Positions 34,554-45,945 of a stretch of 64,000 nt of DNA are shown piece by piece. Location: the NCBI RefSeq assembly GCF_003086295.3, contig NC_092054.1, positions 56,707,546-56,771,545 on the forward strand, written 5' to 3'. A model generated the notes under the pieces. The model searched no databases and had not been told where the DNA came from. It saw only the letters and a program-made list of their open reading frames with translations. A program made the translations under genes and the position numbers. This stretch comes from Arachis hypogaea (Eukaryota; Streptophyta; Magnoliopsida; Fabales; Fabaceae). Positions within the stretch are counted from its first letter, which is position 1; each line of letters opens with the position of its first letter.

Positions 34554-36228
34554 TGATGAGCGGATAATTTATACGCTTTTTGGCATTATTTTTAGGTAAT
34601 TTTTAGTATAATTTAGTTAGTTTTTACTATGTTTTTATTAGTTTTTATGAAAAATTCACATTTCTGGACTTTACTATGAGTTTGTGTGTTTTTCTGTGAT
34701 TTCAAGTATTTTCTAGCTGAAATTGAGGGACTTGAGCAAAAATCTGATTCAGAGGCTGAAAAAGGACTGCAGATGCTGTTGGATTCTGACCTCCCTGCAC
34801 TCGAAGTGGAGTTTCTGGAGCTACAGATACCCAATTGGAACGCTCTCAATTGCTTTGGAAAGTAGACATCCAGGGCTTTCCAGAAATATATAATAGTCCA
34901 TACTTTGCCTAAGTTTTTATGACGCAAACTGGCGTTCAAACGTCAACTTCCTGCCCTATTCTGGAGTTAAACGCCAAAAACAGATTACAAACCAGAGTTA
35001 AACGCAACAAACAAGCTGCAACCTGGCGTTTAACTCCAAGAGAAGTCTCTACACATGAAAAGCTCAATGCTCAGCCCAAGCACACACCAAGTGGTCCCCG
35101 GAAGTGGATTTCTGCATCATTTACTCATTTCTGTAAACCCTAGTTACTAGTTTAGTATAAAAACTACTTTTAGTGATTTATTTCACATCTTTTGATCATT
35201 TTTGAGACTATCTTTATATCACTTTTGATATCTTGATCACGTTTAGGGGGCTGGCCATTCGGCCATGCCTGGACCTTCATCGCTTATGTATTTTCAACGA
35301 TGGAGTTTCTTCACCCCATAGATTAAGGTGTGGAGCTCTGCTATTCTTCATGAATTAATGCAAAGTACTATTGTTTTTCTATTCAATTCAAGCTTATTCT
35401 TATTCCAAGATATTCACTAGCACTTCAACCTGATGAATGTGATGATCCGTGACACTCATCATCATTCTCACCTATGAACGTGTGCCTTACAACCACTTCC
35501 GTTCTATCTGCAATAGCTTGAGTGTGTATCTCTTAGCCTCCTGGTTCACGATCAAGGTCTTCGTGGTATAGGCTAGAATTATTGGCGGCCATTCCTGAGA
35601 TCTGGAAAGTCTAAACCTTGTCTATGGTATTCTGAGTAGAATCTGGGAAAGGATGACTGTGACGAGCTTCAAACTCGCAAGTGTTGGGCGTAGTGACAGA
35701 TGCAAAAGGATCAATGGATCCTATTCCAACATGATCGAGAACCGACAGATGATTAGTCGTGCGGTGATAGCGCATTTGGACCATTTTCACTGAGAGGACG
35801 GATGGTAGCCATTGACAACGGTGATCCCCCAACATAAAGCTTGCCATGGAAAGGAGTATGAATGATTGAATGAAGGCAGTAGGAAAAGCAGAGATTCAGA
35901 AGGAGCAAAACATCTCCATACGCTTATCTGAAATTCTCACCAATGAATTACATAAGTATTTCTATCTTATTTTATATTTTAATTATATTTTAATTATCAA
36001 AATCCCATAAGCATTTGAATCTGCCTGACTGAGATTTACAAGGATGACCATAGCTTGCTTCATGCCGACAATCTCCGTGGGATCGACCCTTACTCACGTA
36101 AGGTTTATTACTTGGATGACCCAGTGCACTTGCTGGTTAGTTGTGCAGAGTTGTGAAAAAGAATTGAGATTATGAACGTGCGTACCATGTTTTTGGTGCC
36201 ATTTTAGAGATCACAATTTCGTGCACCA
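34554..36228 (+). repeat. 5' LTR of H
   Basis: TGATGAGCGGATAATTT...TTCGTGCACCA. It contains TGGCGTTnAAC/GTTAAACGCC motifs at 34928-35040, TATA (GTATAAAAA) at about 35156-35163, and U5 hairpins CCTTAC-tcac-GTAAGG (36088-36103) and CCAG-tgcacttg-CTGG (36121-36136). Confidence 0.92.
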
Positions 36229-36234
36229 AATTTT

Positions 36235-36251
36235 TGGCGCCGTTGCCGGGA
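36235..36251 (+). promoter_or_regulatory. Primer binding site of H (tRNA-Asp)
   Basis: TGGCGCCGTTGCCGGGA, six bases inside the LTR. Confidence 0.92.
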
Positions 36252-38091
36252 TTGTTCAAGTTTGGAAAACTGACGGTTCATCTTGTTGCTCATATTAGGT
36301 AATTTTATTTTAGTTTTAAGCTTTTTATTTTTATTATTTTTAATTTCAAAAAAAAAATTTTCAAAAAAATAAATTATTCTATGTTCTTCAGAACTTTTAA
36401 GAATGAATTCTAGAGTTTCATGAGATATGTTGAATCCTGGCTGGCTGTAAGCCATGTCTAATATTTTGGACCGGGGTTTCAACTATCCTTAGAAAAGCTT
36501 CTTTGTCTTTCTCAGCAAATTAGCTGTTGTATGTAATAATCTGCTAAAGCTTGGCTGGCCATTGGCTATGTCTAGTGTTTTGGACCGGAGCTTTCACTGA
36601 AAGCTTGGCTGGCTAGTAAGCCATGTCTAATTCCTGGACTGGAGCTTTAAACTAACATTGCATGATTCTTGGAATTCTCATTAAAAATTTTGAAATCCTT
36701 ATTTTTCTTTTACCAAATAATTTTCGAAAAATACAAAAAAAAAGTTAATAAAATCATAAAACCAAAAAATAATTTTGTATTTCTTGTTTGAGTCTAGTGC
36801 CAAATTGTAAGTTTGGTGTCAATTACATCCTTTTAATTTCCTGAAAATTTTCGAAGAGTCAGGCATGGTGTTCTTCATGATCTTCAAGTTGTTCTTGATG
36901 ATTTTCTTTGTTTGATCTTTGCATTTTCATGTTTTGTGTCTTTTCTTGTTTTTTATATGCATTTTTAATTTGTTAGTGTCTAAAGTTTGAAAATTTCTAA
37001 GTTTGGTGTCTTGCATGTTTTTCTTTTCTTAAAAATTTACAAAAATAAGTTTTGGTGTTCATCTTGACATTCAAAGTGTTCTTGGTGTTCATCTTGACAT
37101 TCAAAGTGTTCTTGCATGCATTAGTTGTTTTGATTCATAATTTTTATGTTTTGTTTCAATTTGGTATTTTTCTCTCTCTTTACTAAAAATCCAAAAATAA
37201 AAAATATATCTTTCCTTATTTTACTCATCAATTTCAATTTCAAAATTCTATCTTTTCAAATCTTTTTCAAAAATCAAATCTTTTTCATTTATTTTTTACA
37301 TATTTTTCGAAATTTTTTTTATTGATTTTCAAAATCTTTTTCTTATTCTTACTTCATATTTTCAAAAATCTCACTAACTTTTAATATTTTGCTTCAAAAA
37401 TTTCCAAGTTGTTACTTGCCTATTAAGAAAGGTTCAATCTTTAAATTCTAGAATCATATCTTTTTAGTTTCTTGTTAGTCAAGTAATCAACTTTAATTTC
37501 AAAAATCAAATCTTTTTAATTTCCTTTTCAAATCTTTTTCAAAATGATTTTCAATCATATCTTTTTCAAAAAATCAATTTTCAAAATCTTTTCTAACTTC
37601 TTATCCTTTCAAATTTGATTTTCAAATCTTTTTCAATTAACTACTTGACTTTTTGGTTTGATTTTAAAAGTTTTCTATTTCAATCATATCTTTTTCAAAA
37701 CCACCTAACTAATTTGTCTCTCTAATTTTTGAAAACTCCTACCCACTTTTTCAAAATTCTTTTTAATTAACTAACTGTTTCAAATTTTAATTTTAATTTT
37801 ATTTCTCTTTTTAATTTTTGAATTCTAACTAATAATTAAAATAAAAACAAAAAAATTATTTTCCTTTTATTTTAATTTAAATTCGAATTCAATCTCCCTC
37901 TCTCATCTCTCTATTTATTTATTTATCTACTGACACTCCTCTTCCACTCAAAATTCGAACCCCCTCTTCTTCACTGTGTTCGAATTTTTCTCTTCTCCTT
38001 CTTCTATTCTTCTCTTCTTCTACTCACATAAAGGAATCTCTATACTGTGACATAGAGGATTCCTATTCTTTTCTGTTCTCTTCTTTTTCAT
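36252..38091 (+). other. Long AT-rich leader of H
   Basis: 1.8 kb without coding capacity. It holds three ~55-80 bp units built on 'ctggctggc..gccatgtctaa..tggac.gg' (36435-36655), a perfect 30-bp direct duplication around 37056-37115 (gtgttcatcttgacattcaa), and many AAATCTTTTTCAA-like runs (37190-37760). TAAGTTTGGTGTC appears at 36808 and 36998. Confidence 0.7.
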
Positions 38092-39307
38092 ATGAACAAG
38101 AACAAGGACAAAGACATTCTTATTGAAGCTGATCCTGAACCTGAAAGGACTCTTAAGAGGAAACTAAGAGAAGCTAAAGCATAACCCTCTGGAGAGAACC
38201 TGAGAGAAATTTTTGAAAAAGAAGGAGACATGGCCGAACCAAATAACAACAATGCCAAGAATACAAGGAAGATGCTTGGTGACTTCATTGCACCTTCTTC
38301 TGACTTCTGTGGAAGAAGCATCTCAATTCCTGCCATTGGAGTAAACAACTTTGAGCTTAAGCCTCAATTAGTTTCTCTGATGCAGCAAAATTGTAAGTTT
38401 CATGGACTTCCATTGGAAGATCCTCATCAGTTCTTAGCTGAATTCTTGCAAATCTGTGACACTATTAAGACCAATGGAGTTGATCTTGAGGTCTACAGGC
38501 TTATGCTTTTCCCTTTTGCTGTAAGAGACAGAGCTAGAACATGGTTGGATTCACAACCTAAGGAAAGCCTGAACTCTTGGGAAAAGCTGGTCAGTGCTTT
38601 CATGGCCAAATTCTTTCCACCTCAAAAGATGAGCAAGCTTAGAGTGGAAATCCAAACCTTCAGACAGAAGGAAGGTGAGTCCCTCTATGAAGCTTGGGAA
38701 AGATATAAGCAATTGATCAAAAGGTGTCCTACTGACATGCTTCCAGAATGGAGCATCATATGTATATTCTATGATGGTCTGTCTGAGTTGTCAAAAATGT
38801 CATTGGACCATTCTGCAGGAGGATCTCTTCATCTGAAAACACCTGCAGAAGCTCAGGAACTCATTGAAATGGTTGCAAATAACCAGTTCATGTACACCTC
38901 TGAGAGGAATCCTGTAAACAATGGGACGCCTCAGAAGAAGGGAGTTCTTGAAATTGATACTCTGAATTCCATATTGGCTCAGAACAAAATATTAACTCAG
39001 CAAGTCAATATGATTTCTCAGAGTCTGAATGGATTGCAAGCTGCATCCAACAGTACTAAAGAAGCATCTTCTGAAAGAGAAGCTTATGATCCTGAGAACC
39101 CTGCAATGGCAGAGGTGAATTACATGGGAGAACCCTATGGAAACACCTATAATCCTTCATGGAGAAATCATCCAAATTTCTCATGGAAGGACCATCAGAA
39201 GCCTCAACAAGGCTTCAACAATAATGTTGGAAGAAATAGGTTTAGCAATAGCAAGCCTTTTCCATAATCTTCTCAGCAACAGACAGAGAATTCTAAACAG
39301 AGCCATT
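38092..39307 (+). pseudogene. gag: Gag of H, first segment
   Basis: ATG at 38092 (MNKNKDKDILIEADPEPERT) matches the gag starts of J and C. An in-frame TAA at 38182-38184 (after REAKA) and another at about 39265 (after SKPFP) interrupt it. Between them the capsid-like domain is intact (NNFELKPQLVSLMQQNC ... WLDSQPKESLNSW). J is inserted at 39308 in frame. Confidence 0.85.
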
Positions 39308-40709
39308 TGATGCGTGAGCATCTTGACTATTTTTTCTAGTGAATTTGCACCTAAATTGTTGAATTTAATTAAGAATTAATTATATTTTAGCCACTATGGA
39401 TGCTATTTTGAGTTTTGTGCAATTTTATTTATTTTAGGTAGCATTCGGATGGATTTGATGAAGTTTCTGCAGAGAAAGAGAAGAAGCCAAGGAGATGACC
39501 AATGAATACCGACGCAGACGCATGGCTCACGCGACCGCGCGGAATGGAGGAAATCGCAATAACGCGATCGCATGCCTGACGCGATCGCGTGGACTGGAAT
39601 TTGCACAAATGACGCGAACGCGTGGACGACGCGGACGCGTCACATGAGCGATCTGCAGAATTGACAGAAAACGCTGGGGGCGATTTCTGGGTGATTTTGA
39701 CCCAGTTTCCAGCCCAAAAAACACAGATTAGAAGCTGCAGCATGGACAATTCAAGTGGTCCCCACCCATCAACTGAAGATCTGTTAACTAATTTAAATTT
39801 AATTTCAAATCTTAAATTAGGAAAAGATATTATTTTAAGTTTAATTTTAAATATTAGATTTTATATTTTTTAGGATTAGTTATAAAAAGGGAGCTGATGC
39901 CATCAGATTGTAACTCTGTACATTTTTACCTGAATCCTTATTTTCTCTTTTCCATGAGCAACTAAACCTCCACTGTTAAGGTTAGGAGCTCTGTCTATTT
40001 CTATGGATTAATTTTATTGCTTTTACTATTTTAATTTATGTATGGATTTATAATTTAAGAATTGTTTTCGCTCTTTATTTTATGAATTTGGGTGGAACGG
40101 AAGTATGACCCTCTTTCTATTTGAGTTCTTGTAAAACTTGGAAAAGCTCTTTACCTGAACAACAGCTTGAAAACTATTTCTCCTAAATTTTAATTATCTG
40201 AATTTAATAGGATACGTGACATATAATCCTTTTACCTCTTGGATAATTAGAGTTTTTGTGGCATATAAACTAGAAATTGATTATCACCTTCTAATTGGAA
40301 TTAATTGACCAAGGAATTGGCAGTTAATGAATTTTAGAGGAGACTAGGAAGGTCTAAGGAATTAGGGTCTAGTCACATACAGTTTGCCATAAATTAAATC
40401 CTGCATAATTAAATTAGTTAGTAAGAAAAGTTAATCCGGAAAAATAGATAACTCTAAAACCTTAACTGTCTTCTCCATATATTATTCCCATCTTAATTAC
40501 TTGCCTTTCTTCAATATTTTTGATATTGTTTAATGTCTTTTATATTGCATCTCAACACTATTTTCTGTCTGTCTAACTAATCCTATCAAACGCTATTGTT
40601 GCTTAATCCATCAATTCTCGTGGGATCGACCCTTACTCACGTAAGGTATTACTTGGTACGACCCGGTGCACTTGCCGGTTAGTAAGTGTGGTTGTAAAAT
40701 ACCGCACCA
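39308..40709 (+). repeat. 5' LTR of J
   Basis: TGATGCGTGAGCATC...ATACCGCACCA. ACGCGATCGCGT-type palindromes lie at 39508-39650, TATAAAAA at 39881-39888, and U5 hairpins CCTTAC-tcac-GTAAGG (40631-40646) and CCGG-tgcacttg-CCGG (40663-40678). Confidence 0.93.
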
Positions 40710-40715
40710 AGTTTT

Positions 40716-40733
40716 TGGAGCCGTTGCCGGGGA
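40716..40733 (+). promoter_or_regulatory. Primer binding site of J (tRNA-Asp, one mismatch)
   Basis: TGGAGCCGTTGCCGGGGA. The fourth base is A where C pairs with the tRNA. A leader of T-rich DNA without genes follows to 41179. Confidence 0.88.
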
Positions 40734-41179
40734 TTGATTGTGATTAACAACTACTCGTTGTTTGATTGCTTAGATTAGATAATTTTTTTATTATTATTAT
40801 TAATTTCTATATTTTTTATTTTTCATTTTTTTCTTACGATTATTTTTTTTCTTTTTTTTTCTTCTCTTTACGTTTATTTTTTTTATTTTTTATTTTCCCT
40901 ATTCATTTACGTTATCCCCCCTTTCCCGTACCTTTTTCCTTTTATTAAAAAAAATTATATTTAAATAAATAAAATAGCAAAAAAAAAATTTATTTCTGAA
41001 TTTAAGTTTGGTGTTACCCAGTTAATTTTATTTTCCTGTTTATTTTTTTTTTTAATTTTTGAATTTATTTATTTATTTATTTAGTATTTTTATTTTATTA
41101 TTTTACACAGGTTACCTCACAGGGACTTCTCTGCACTCTGACGTAGAGAGTCCCATTTTTTCTTGTTTTCTGCTTGTGT

Positions 41180-43291
41180 ATGCGCAGGAACAGAGACAAA
41201 GAACATCTCTTAGACTTTGATCCTGAACCTGAAAGAACTTTCAGGCGACGTTTACAACAAGCAAGACTTTGCAAGACTGCAGAATCCACTATGGCAAATA
41301 ATAATGCTAATGCCAATGTGGTAAATCCGAATAGGGATGATCAACAGAGGAGAGTGCTTGGCTCTTATTCTGCCCCTACTGCGGATCTTTATGGAAAAAG
41401 TATTGTGGTGCCTCCTATAACTGCAAACAACTTTGAGTTGAAGCCACAACTGGTCACCCTGGTGCAGCAAAACTGCCAGTATCATGGACTTCCTCATGAA
41501 GATCCAAATCAGTTCATATCTGATTTTCTGCAGATATGTGATACTGTGAAGACAAATGGAGTGAATCCAGAGGTGTATAGACTCATGCTTTTCCTGTTTG
41601 CTCTGAGGGATAAAGCAAAGCTATGGCTAGATTCCCAACCAAAGGAAAGTCTGAATACGTGGGAAAAGGTTGTCACAGAATTTCTCACTAAATTTTTTCC
41701 ACCAAAGAAGCTGACTAAGCTTAGGTTGGAGGTTCAGACTTTCAAGTAAAAGGAGGGTGAAACTCTTTATGAAGCTTGGGAAAGGTACAAGCTGCTGACT
41801 AGGCAATGCCCTCCGGACATGTTCTCCAAGTGGACTCAACTGGATATCTTTTATGAAGGCTTAGGAGAGATGTCAAAGATGAGCCTAGACACTTTTGCAG
41901 GCGGTTCATTGCACAAGAAGAAGACACCAGAGGAGACTATTGAGCTGATTGAATTGGTTGCAAGCAACCAATATCTGTACTCATCTAACAGAAATCCTGT
42001 GAACTCTGAGACCTCTCAGAAGAGAGGCGTGCTGGAAGTAGAAGCTGTTAATGCTCTTCTTGCTCAGAACAAACTCATGTCTCAGCAGATAAATCTACTT
42101 ACTCAACAGATGGGTGGCATGCAAGTCTCAGCTATCAACACTCAAAATCCACCCCAAGAGACCTCCTATGACATGACAGGTAACTTTATGCAAAATGATA
42201 ATTATGATTATGCTCAACCTTCTTATGAACAGGTGAATTACATAGGGAGTGGTCCTAGGAATCCCAACAATAATCCATATTCTAAGACATACAACCCGGG
42301 ATGGAGAAACCACCCAAACTTTGGGTGGAGGGACCAACCTCAGAGACCTCAGAACTTCAACAATAGTTCTCAGGGCAGTTTCCAGCAGAACAATGATTTA
42401 GAAGCAATATTAACAGGTTTTAGACAGGAAACCAAAGCATCCATCAAGAACCTGGAAATTCAAATGGGTCAATTAGCCACAAAGGTTAATGAAATTGATC
42501 AGAGGACCACTAACAGCCTTCCTGGTAACACAATTCCAAATCCAAAAGAGGAATGCAAGGCTATCACTGTAATAAGTGAACAAGTGGCAAGTACGGAAGC
42601 ACAAGTTATACAGGAAACCAAAGCCTCTATTAGAAACTTAGAGGTGCTAGTGGGCCAATTGAGCAAGCAAATACTTGAGAGGTCTACAAGTACATTTCAA
42701 GAGGATACAGTGGTGAGCCCAGGAGAAGATTGCAAGGCTATTCAATTGAGAAGTGGTAAAGTAGCTGGCTCTGAGACCAAGGCCAATGAAGAGCTCGTTG
42801 AAAAGGAAGCTCCAGAGAAGAAGAAGGAAGAAGTAGAACACGCCCCTCCAAAGCGTGCGGACAACCCATTCCCAGACTCTCTTGACACTTATCCTACTTT
42901 GCCAAAGGCTCCTGAGTACAAGCCTAAAATGCCATATCCTCAGAGACTTCAAAAGGAGACCAAGGACAAACAGTTTTCAAAATTCTTGGAAGTCTTCAGA
43001 AAGCTGGAAATAAATATTCCTTTTGCTGAGGTTCTGGAACAAATGCCTCTCTATGCCAAGTTCATGAAGGAGTTGTTGTCAAAGAAGAAGCCTTTAAAGG
43101 GAAATGAGACAGTGGTCCTGACTAAAGAATGCAGTGCCATCATTCAGAATAACTTACCAAAGAAGATGCCAGATCCAGGGAGCTTTCAAATTCCATGCAC
43201 CATTGGGAGCAAAACCTTTGAGAAGGCGTTATGTGATCTGGGAGCAAGCATCAATTTAATGCCCTTGTCTGTGATGAAGAAGCTGCAGATC
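41180..43291 (+). pseudogene. gag: Gag and start of protease of J
   Basis: ATG at 41180 (MRRNRDKEHLLDFDPEPERT). The capsid-like domain is at about 41420-41740. TAA at 41747-41749 falls where Gln is expected (FK-stop-KEGE). The linker has HPNFGW and two tandem copies of a QETKASI.NLE...GQL...CKAI module (about 42430-42570 and 42610-42740). Single copies occur in H and C. The protease active site ALCDLGASINLM is at about 43225-43262. A TAA at 43292-43294 ends this piece. The frame continues without shift. Confidence 0.85.
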
Positions 43292-43294
43292 TAA

Positions 43295-43969
43295 GAGGCA
43301 CAACCCACAAAGATAGCATTACAGATGGCAGATAAATCCATGAAGCCAGCATCCGGATTAGTGAAGAATATCTTGGTCAAAGTGGGTAAGTTCTTCCTCC
43401 CAGCAGATTTTGTGATTCTTGACACAGGGGAGGATGAGAATGCCTCTATAATTCTAGGAAGACCATTTCTAGCCACTGGAAGAGCTCTGATTGATGTAGA
43501 AGTGGGTGAATTAGTGCTTAGAGTGCATAATGAGCAACTAATCTTTCATGTCTTCAAAGATGTGCATTCAACAGGTGAAGAAGAGAGGTGCATGCCGGCT
43601 GAGTTTATTGATCCAAACCTTCAAGAACCCCCTGATGATGCACAGCAGAATTTGGAACTTAAACCTCCTGTGGTGACAACCGATAAAATTCCGCCTGACA
43701 TCAAACCTAAGTTTGGTGTTGAAACTGCATCATCCACTAAGGAGGAGGTCCCCAAAAGGAAAAAAATACCCAGAGGATGGAGAAACAAAAAGATCCCCAC
43801 TGAAGGTTTCTCCCCAGGAATGAAGGTGGTGTTGACCAGCAATCCAGCATGGGTTTATACGGTAATGAGAATCCTCTCTCTGGAGCATATTGAGCTACGT
43901 TATGGAGACACAGGAAAGAAGTTCAAAGTAAGGGGTGAAGAGCTGAGCCCCTATGATCCTCCTCCTTAG
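43295..43969 (+). CDS. Rest of protease fused to an integrase-like C-terminal tail (J)
   Basis: The same frame as gag. The first half holds the protease flap region (ILGRPFLATGRALIDV). From about 43770 the reading becomes PGMKVVLTSNP...YTVMRI..LEHIELR..GKKFKVRGEELSPY. This has the layout of the C terminus of integrase in C ([18 protein letters not shown]...[12 protein letters not shown]). About 2.5 kb of RT, RNase H and integrase core that lies between these parts in C is absent, with the frame preserved. Confidence 0.7.
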   Translation, partial: EAQPTKIALQMADKSMKPASGLVKNILVKVGKFFLPADFVILDTGEDENASIILGRPFLATGRALIDVEVGELVLRVHNEQLIFHVFKDVHSTGEEERCMPAEFIDPNLQEPPDDAQQNLELKPPVVTTDKIPPDIKPKFGVETASSTKEEVPKRKKIPRGWRNKKIPTEGFSPGMKVVLTSNPAWVYTVMRILSLEHIELRYGDTGKKFKVRGEELSPYDPPP

Positions 43970-44010
43970 AGGAGCTGACCGTCAAGCTAATGACGATAAA
44001 GAAGTGCTTG

Positions 44011-44026
44011 TCGGGAGGCAACCCGA
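44011..44026 (+). promoter_or_regulatory. Conserved post-pol hairpin of J
   Basis: TCGGG-aggcaa-CCCGA, 42 bp after the frame ends. The loop equals that of C and H, but the stem has a paired change. Confidence 0.6.
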
Positions 44027-44159
44027 TAATTTCGTATCCTTAGCTATTTTTTTTTCGTAGTAGTATTTTCCTTAGTTATTTTATTTTATTTTTTATTAAG
44101 TTCTCACTAATTTTCTGATCATGCAACTATGTTCTTCCAGGAACCGAACACCTCAAGCT

Positions 44160-44600
44160 ATAAAAAAAAAAAGCACCCGACGCGCCAGCGTCGCTGACGC
44201 GAATGCGTCATCTAGGGGTGCGAGAAAAAATAAAAAGTTACAGAGAGTTGCGCGGGAGTGGCGCCAGAATGGAGCCTTTCGCACAAACGATCCCACGCGA
44301 TCACGTACATCACGCGTTCGCGTCGTTTGTGATTTTCGTCATCCACGCGATCGCGTCACCGACGCGATCGCGTGACCTGCAAATTCGACGTAAAAGAGCG
44401 TTTGGGCAGAGAGTTGTGCCAGCTTGGGGCAAGAAGTGTGCTAAAAGCACAAATTTGGTCACGCGGACGGGTGACTGATGCGTTCGCGTTAGTAGCATAT
44501 ATGGCCATCCACGCGAACGCGTGCCTGACGCTATCGCGTCATTATGAAGAATGCGCGACGTACGCGATCGCGTGCTGCACGCGAACACGTTGCTTGCACC
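44160..44600. repeat. Internal CpG-rich palindrome array of J
   Basis: Repeated ACGCGATCGCGT, ACGCGAACGCGT and ACGCGTTCGCGT variants in pairs separated by 6-8 bp. The same core fills the J LTR at 39508-39650. No coding function. The stretch 44028-44160 is T-rich spacer. Confidence 0.85.
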
Positions 44601-45945
44601 GCCCAGTTTTCTTTCTCCCTCTCCCAATCCTAATTCTCTCTTGTTCTCTTATCCTTTTATTTCTTCTTTCATTTTAATATTTGTCTCTTCTATTTTCAGT
44701 TCTTCTTTGCTTGAGGACAAGCAAACCTTTAAGTTTGGTGTTGACGCTGCGCTTATTGGTTTTCTATTACAAAAGGGAGGCGAATCATCTTTGCGAAGGA
44801 GCACAACCTAAAGAATAAAGCGACCGCTAGGATAATTAAGGTGGTTGAGTTCCTTTCATTTTTTATTCCTCCCCTCTTTTTCTATGTTATGTTCCGGTTT
44901 CCTATTATTTTGCTTTGTTTGCTGCATGATCCTTTATTAGTTAGAATTCTAGGACAAGTTTAGTTTTCCTATTGCTTTAATTCTGAAAAGATGTCTCATG
45001 TATTACTCACTGAGCTTAAATCAAAAAAAAAAAAATAGGAGTGATATATTGCATGACAAAGTGGGTCTATATTGAATAATAATCTTATTTACTTAAATGT
45101 GGTGGTATTTTCTGTGATTCTGAATGCATGACATGAACAGTGCATATTTTTTGATAGTGAAGTTTATGAATGTTAAAATTGTTGGCTCTTGAAAGAATGA
45201 TGACAAAGAGATATGTTATTGATAATCTGAAAAATCAAAAAATTGATTCTTGAAGCAAGAAAAAGTAGCGAAAAACACAAAGCTTGCAAAAAAAATAAAA
45301 AAAAAAAGAAAAAGAAGCAAGCAGAAAAAGCCAATAACCCTTTAAACTAAAAGGCAAAGGGTAAAAAGGATCCAAGACTTTGAGCATTAATGGATAGGAG
45401 GGCCCAAGGGAATAAAATCCTGGCCTAAGCGGCTAAATCAAGCTGTCCCTAACCATGTGCTTGTGGCGTGAAGGTGTCAAGTGAAAAGCTTGAGACTGAG
45501 CGGTTAAAGTCGTGATCCAAAGCAAAAAGAGTGTGCTTAAGAGCTCTGGGCACCTCTAACTGGGGACTCTAGCAAAGCTGAGTCACAATCTGAAAAGGTT
45601 CACCCAGTTATGTGTCTGTGGCATTTATGTATCCGGTGGTAATACTGGAAAACAAAATGCTTAGGGTCACAGCCAAGACTCATAAAGTAGCTGTGTTCAA
45701 GAATCAACATACTGAACTAGGAAAATCAATAACACTATCTGAATTCTGAGTTCCTATGGATGCCAATCATTCTGAACTTCAAAGGATAAAGAGAGATGCC
45801 AAAACTGTTCAGGATTGCAATTATAAACCCCACTATAAGAAGAGACATGGGCTTAATCGAACTCTCATCCTCATGCAAATTCACATCCTAAGCTTATATT
45901 AGTTTTGGTTGCTTGAGGACAAGCAACAGTTTAAGTTTGGTGTTG
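44601..45945 (+). other. 3' untranslated region of J
   Basis: An internal motif TTGCTTG-agga-CAAGCAA plus 'tttaagtttggtgttg' is at 44707-44743. A second copy, GTTGCTTG-agga-CAAGCAAC plus the same tract, directly precedes the 3' LTR (45908-45945). Between them is a block shared with H (50800-51120, 52900-53280): 'aatggataggagggccca', 'accatgtgcttgtggcgtg'. No gene. Confidence 0.75.

Noticed and set aside
44160..44600. CpG-rich stretch resembling a CpG island or gene promoter
   Set aside because: The CpGs are all in the repeated ACGCGATCGCGT words, and no gene follows.
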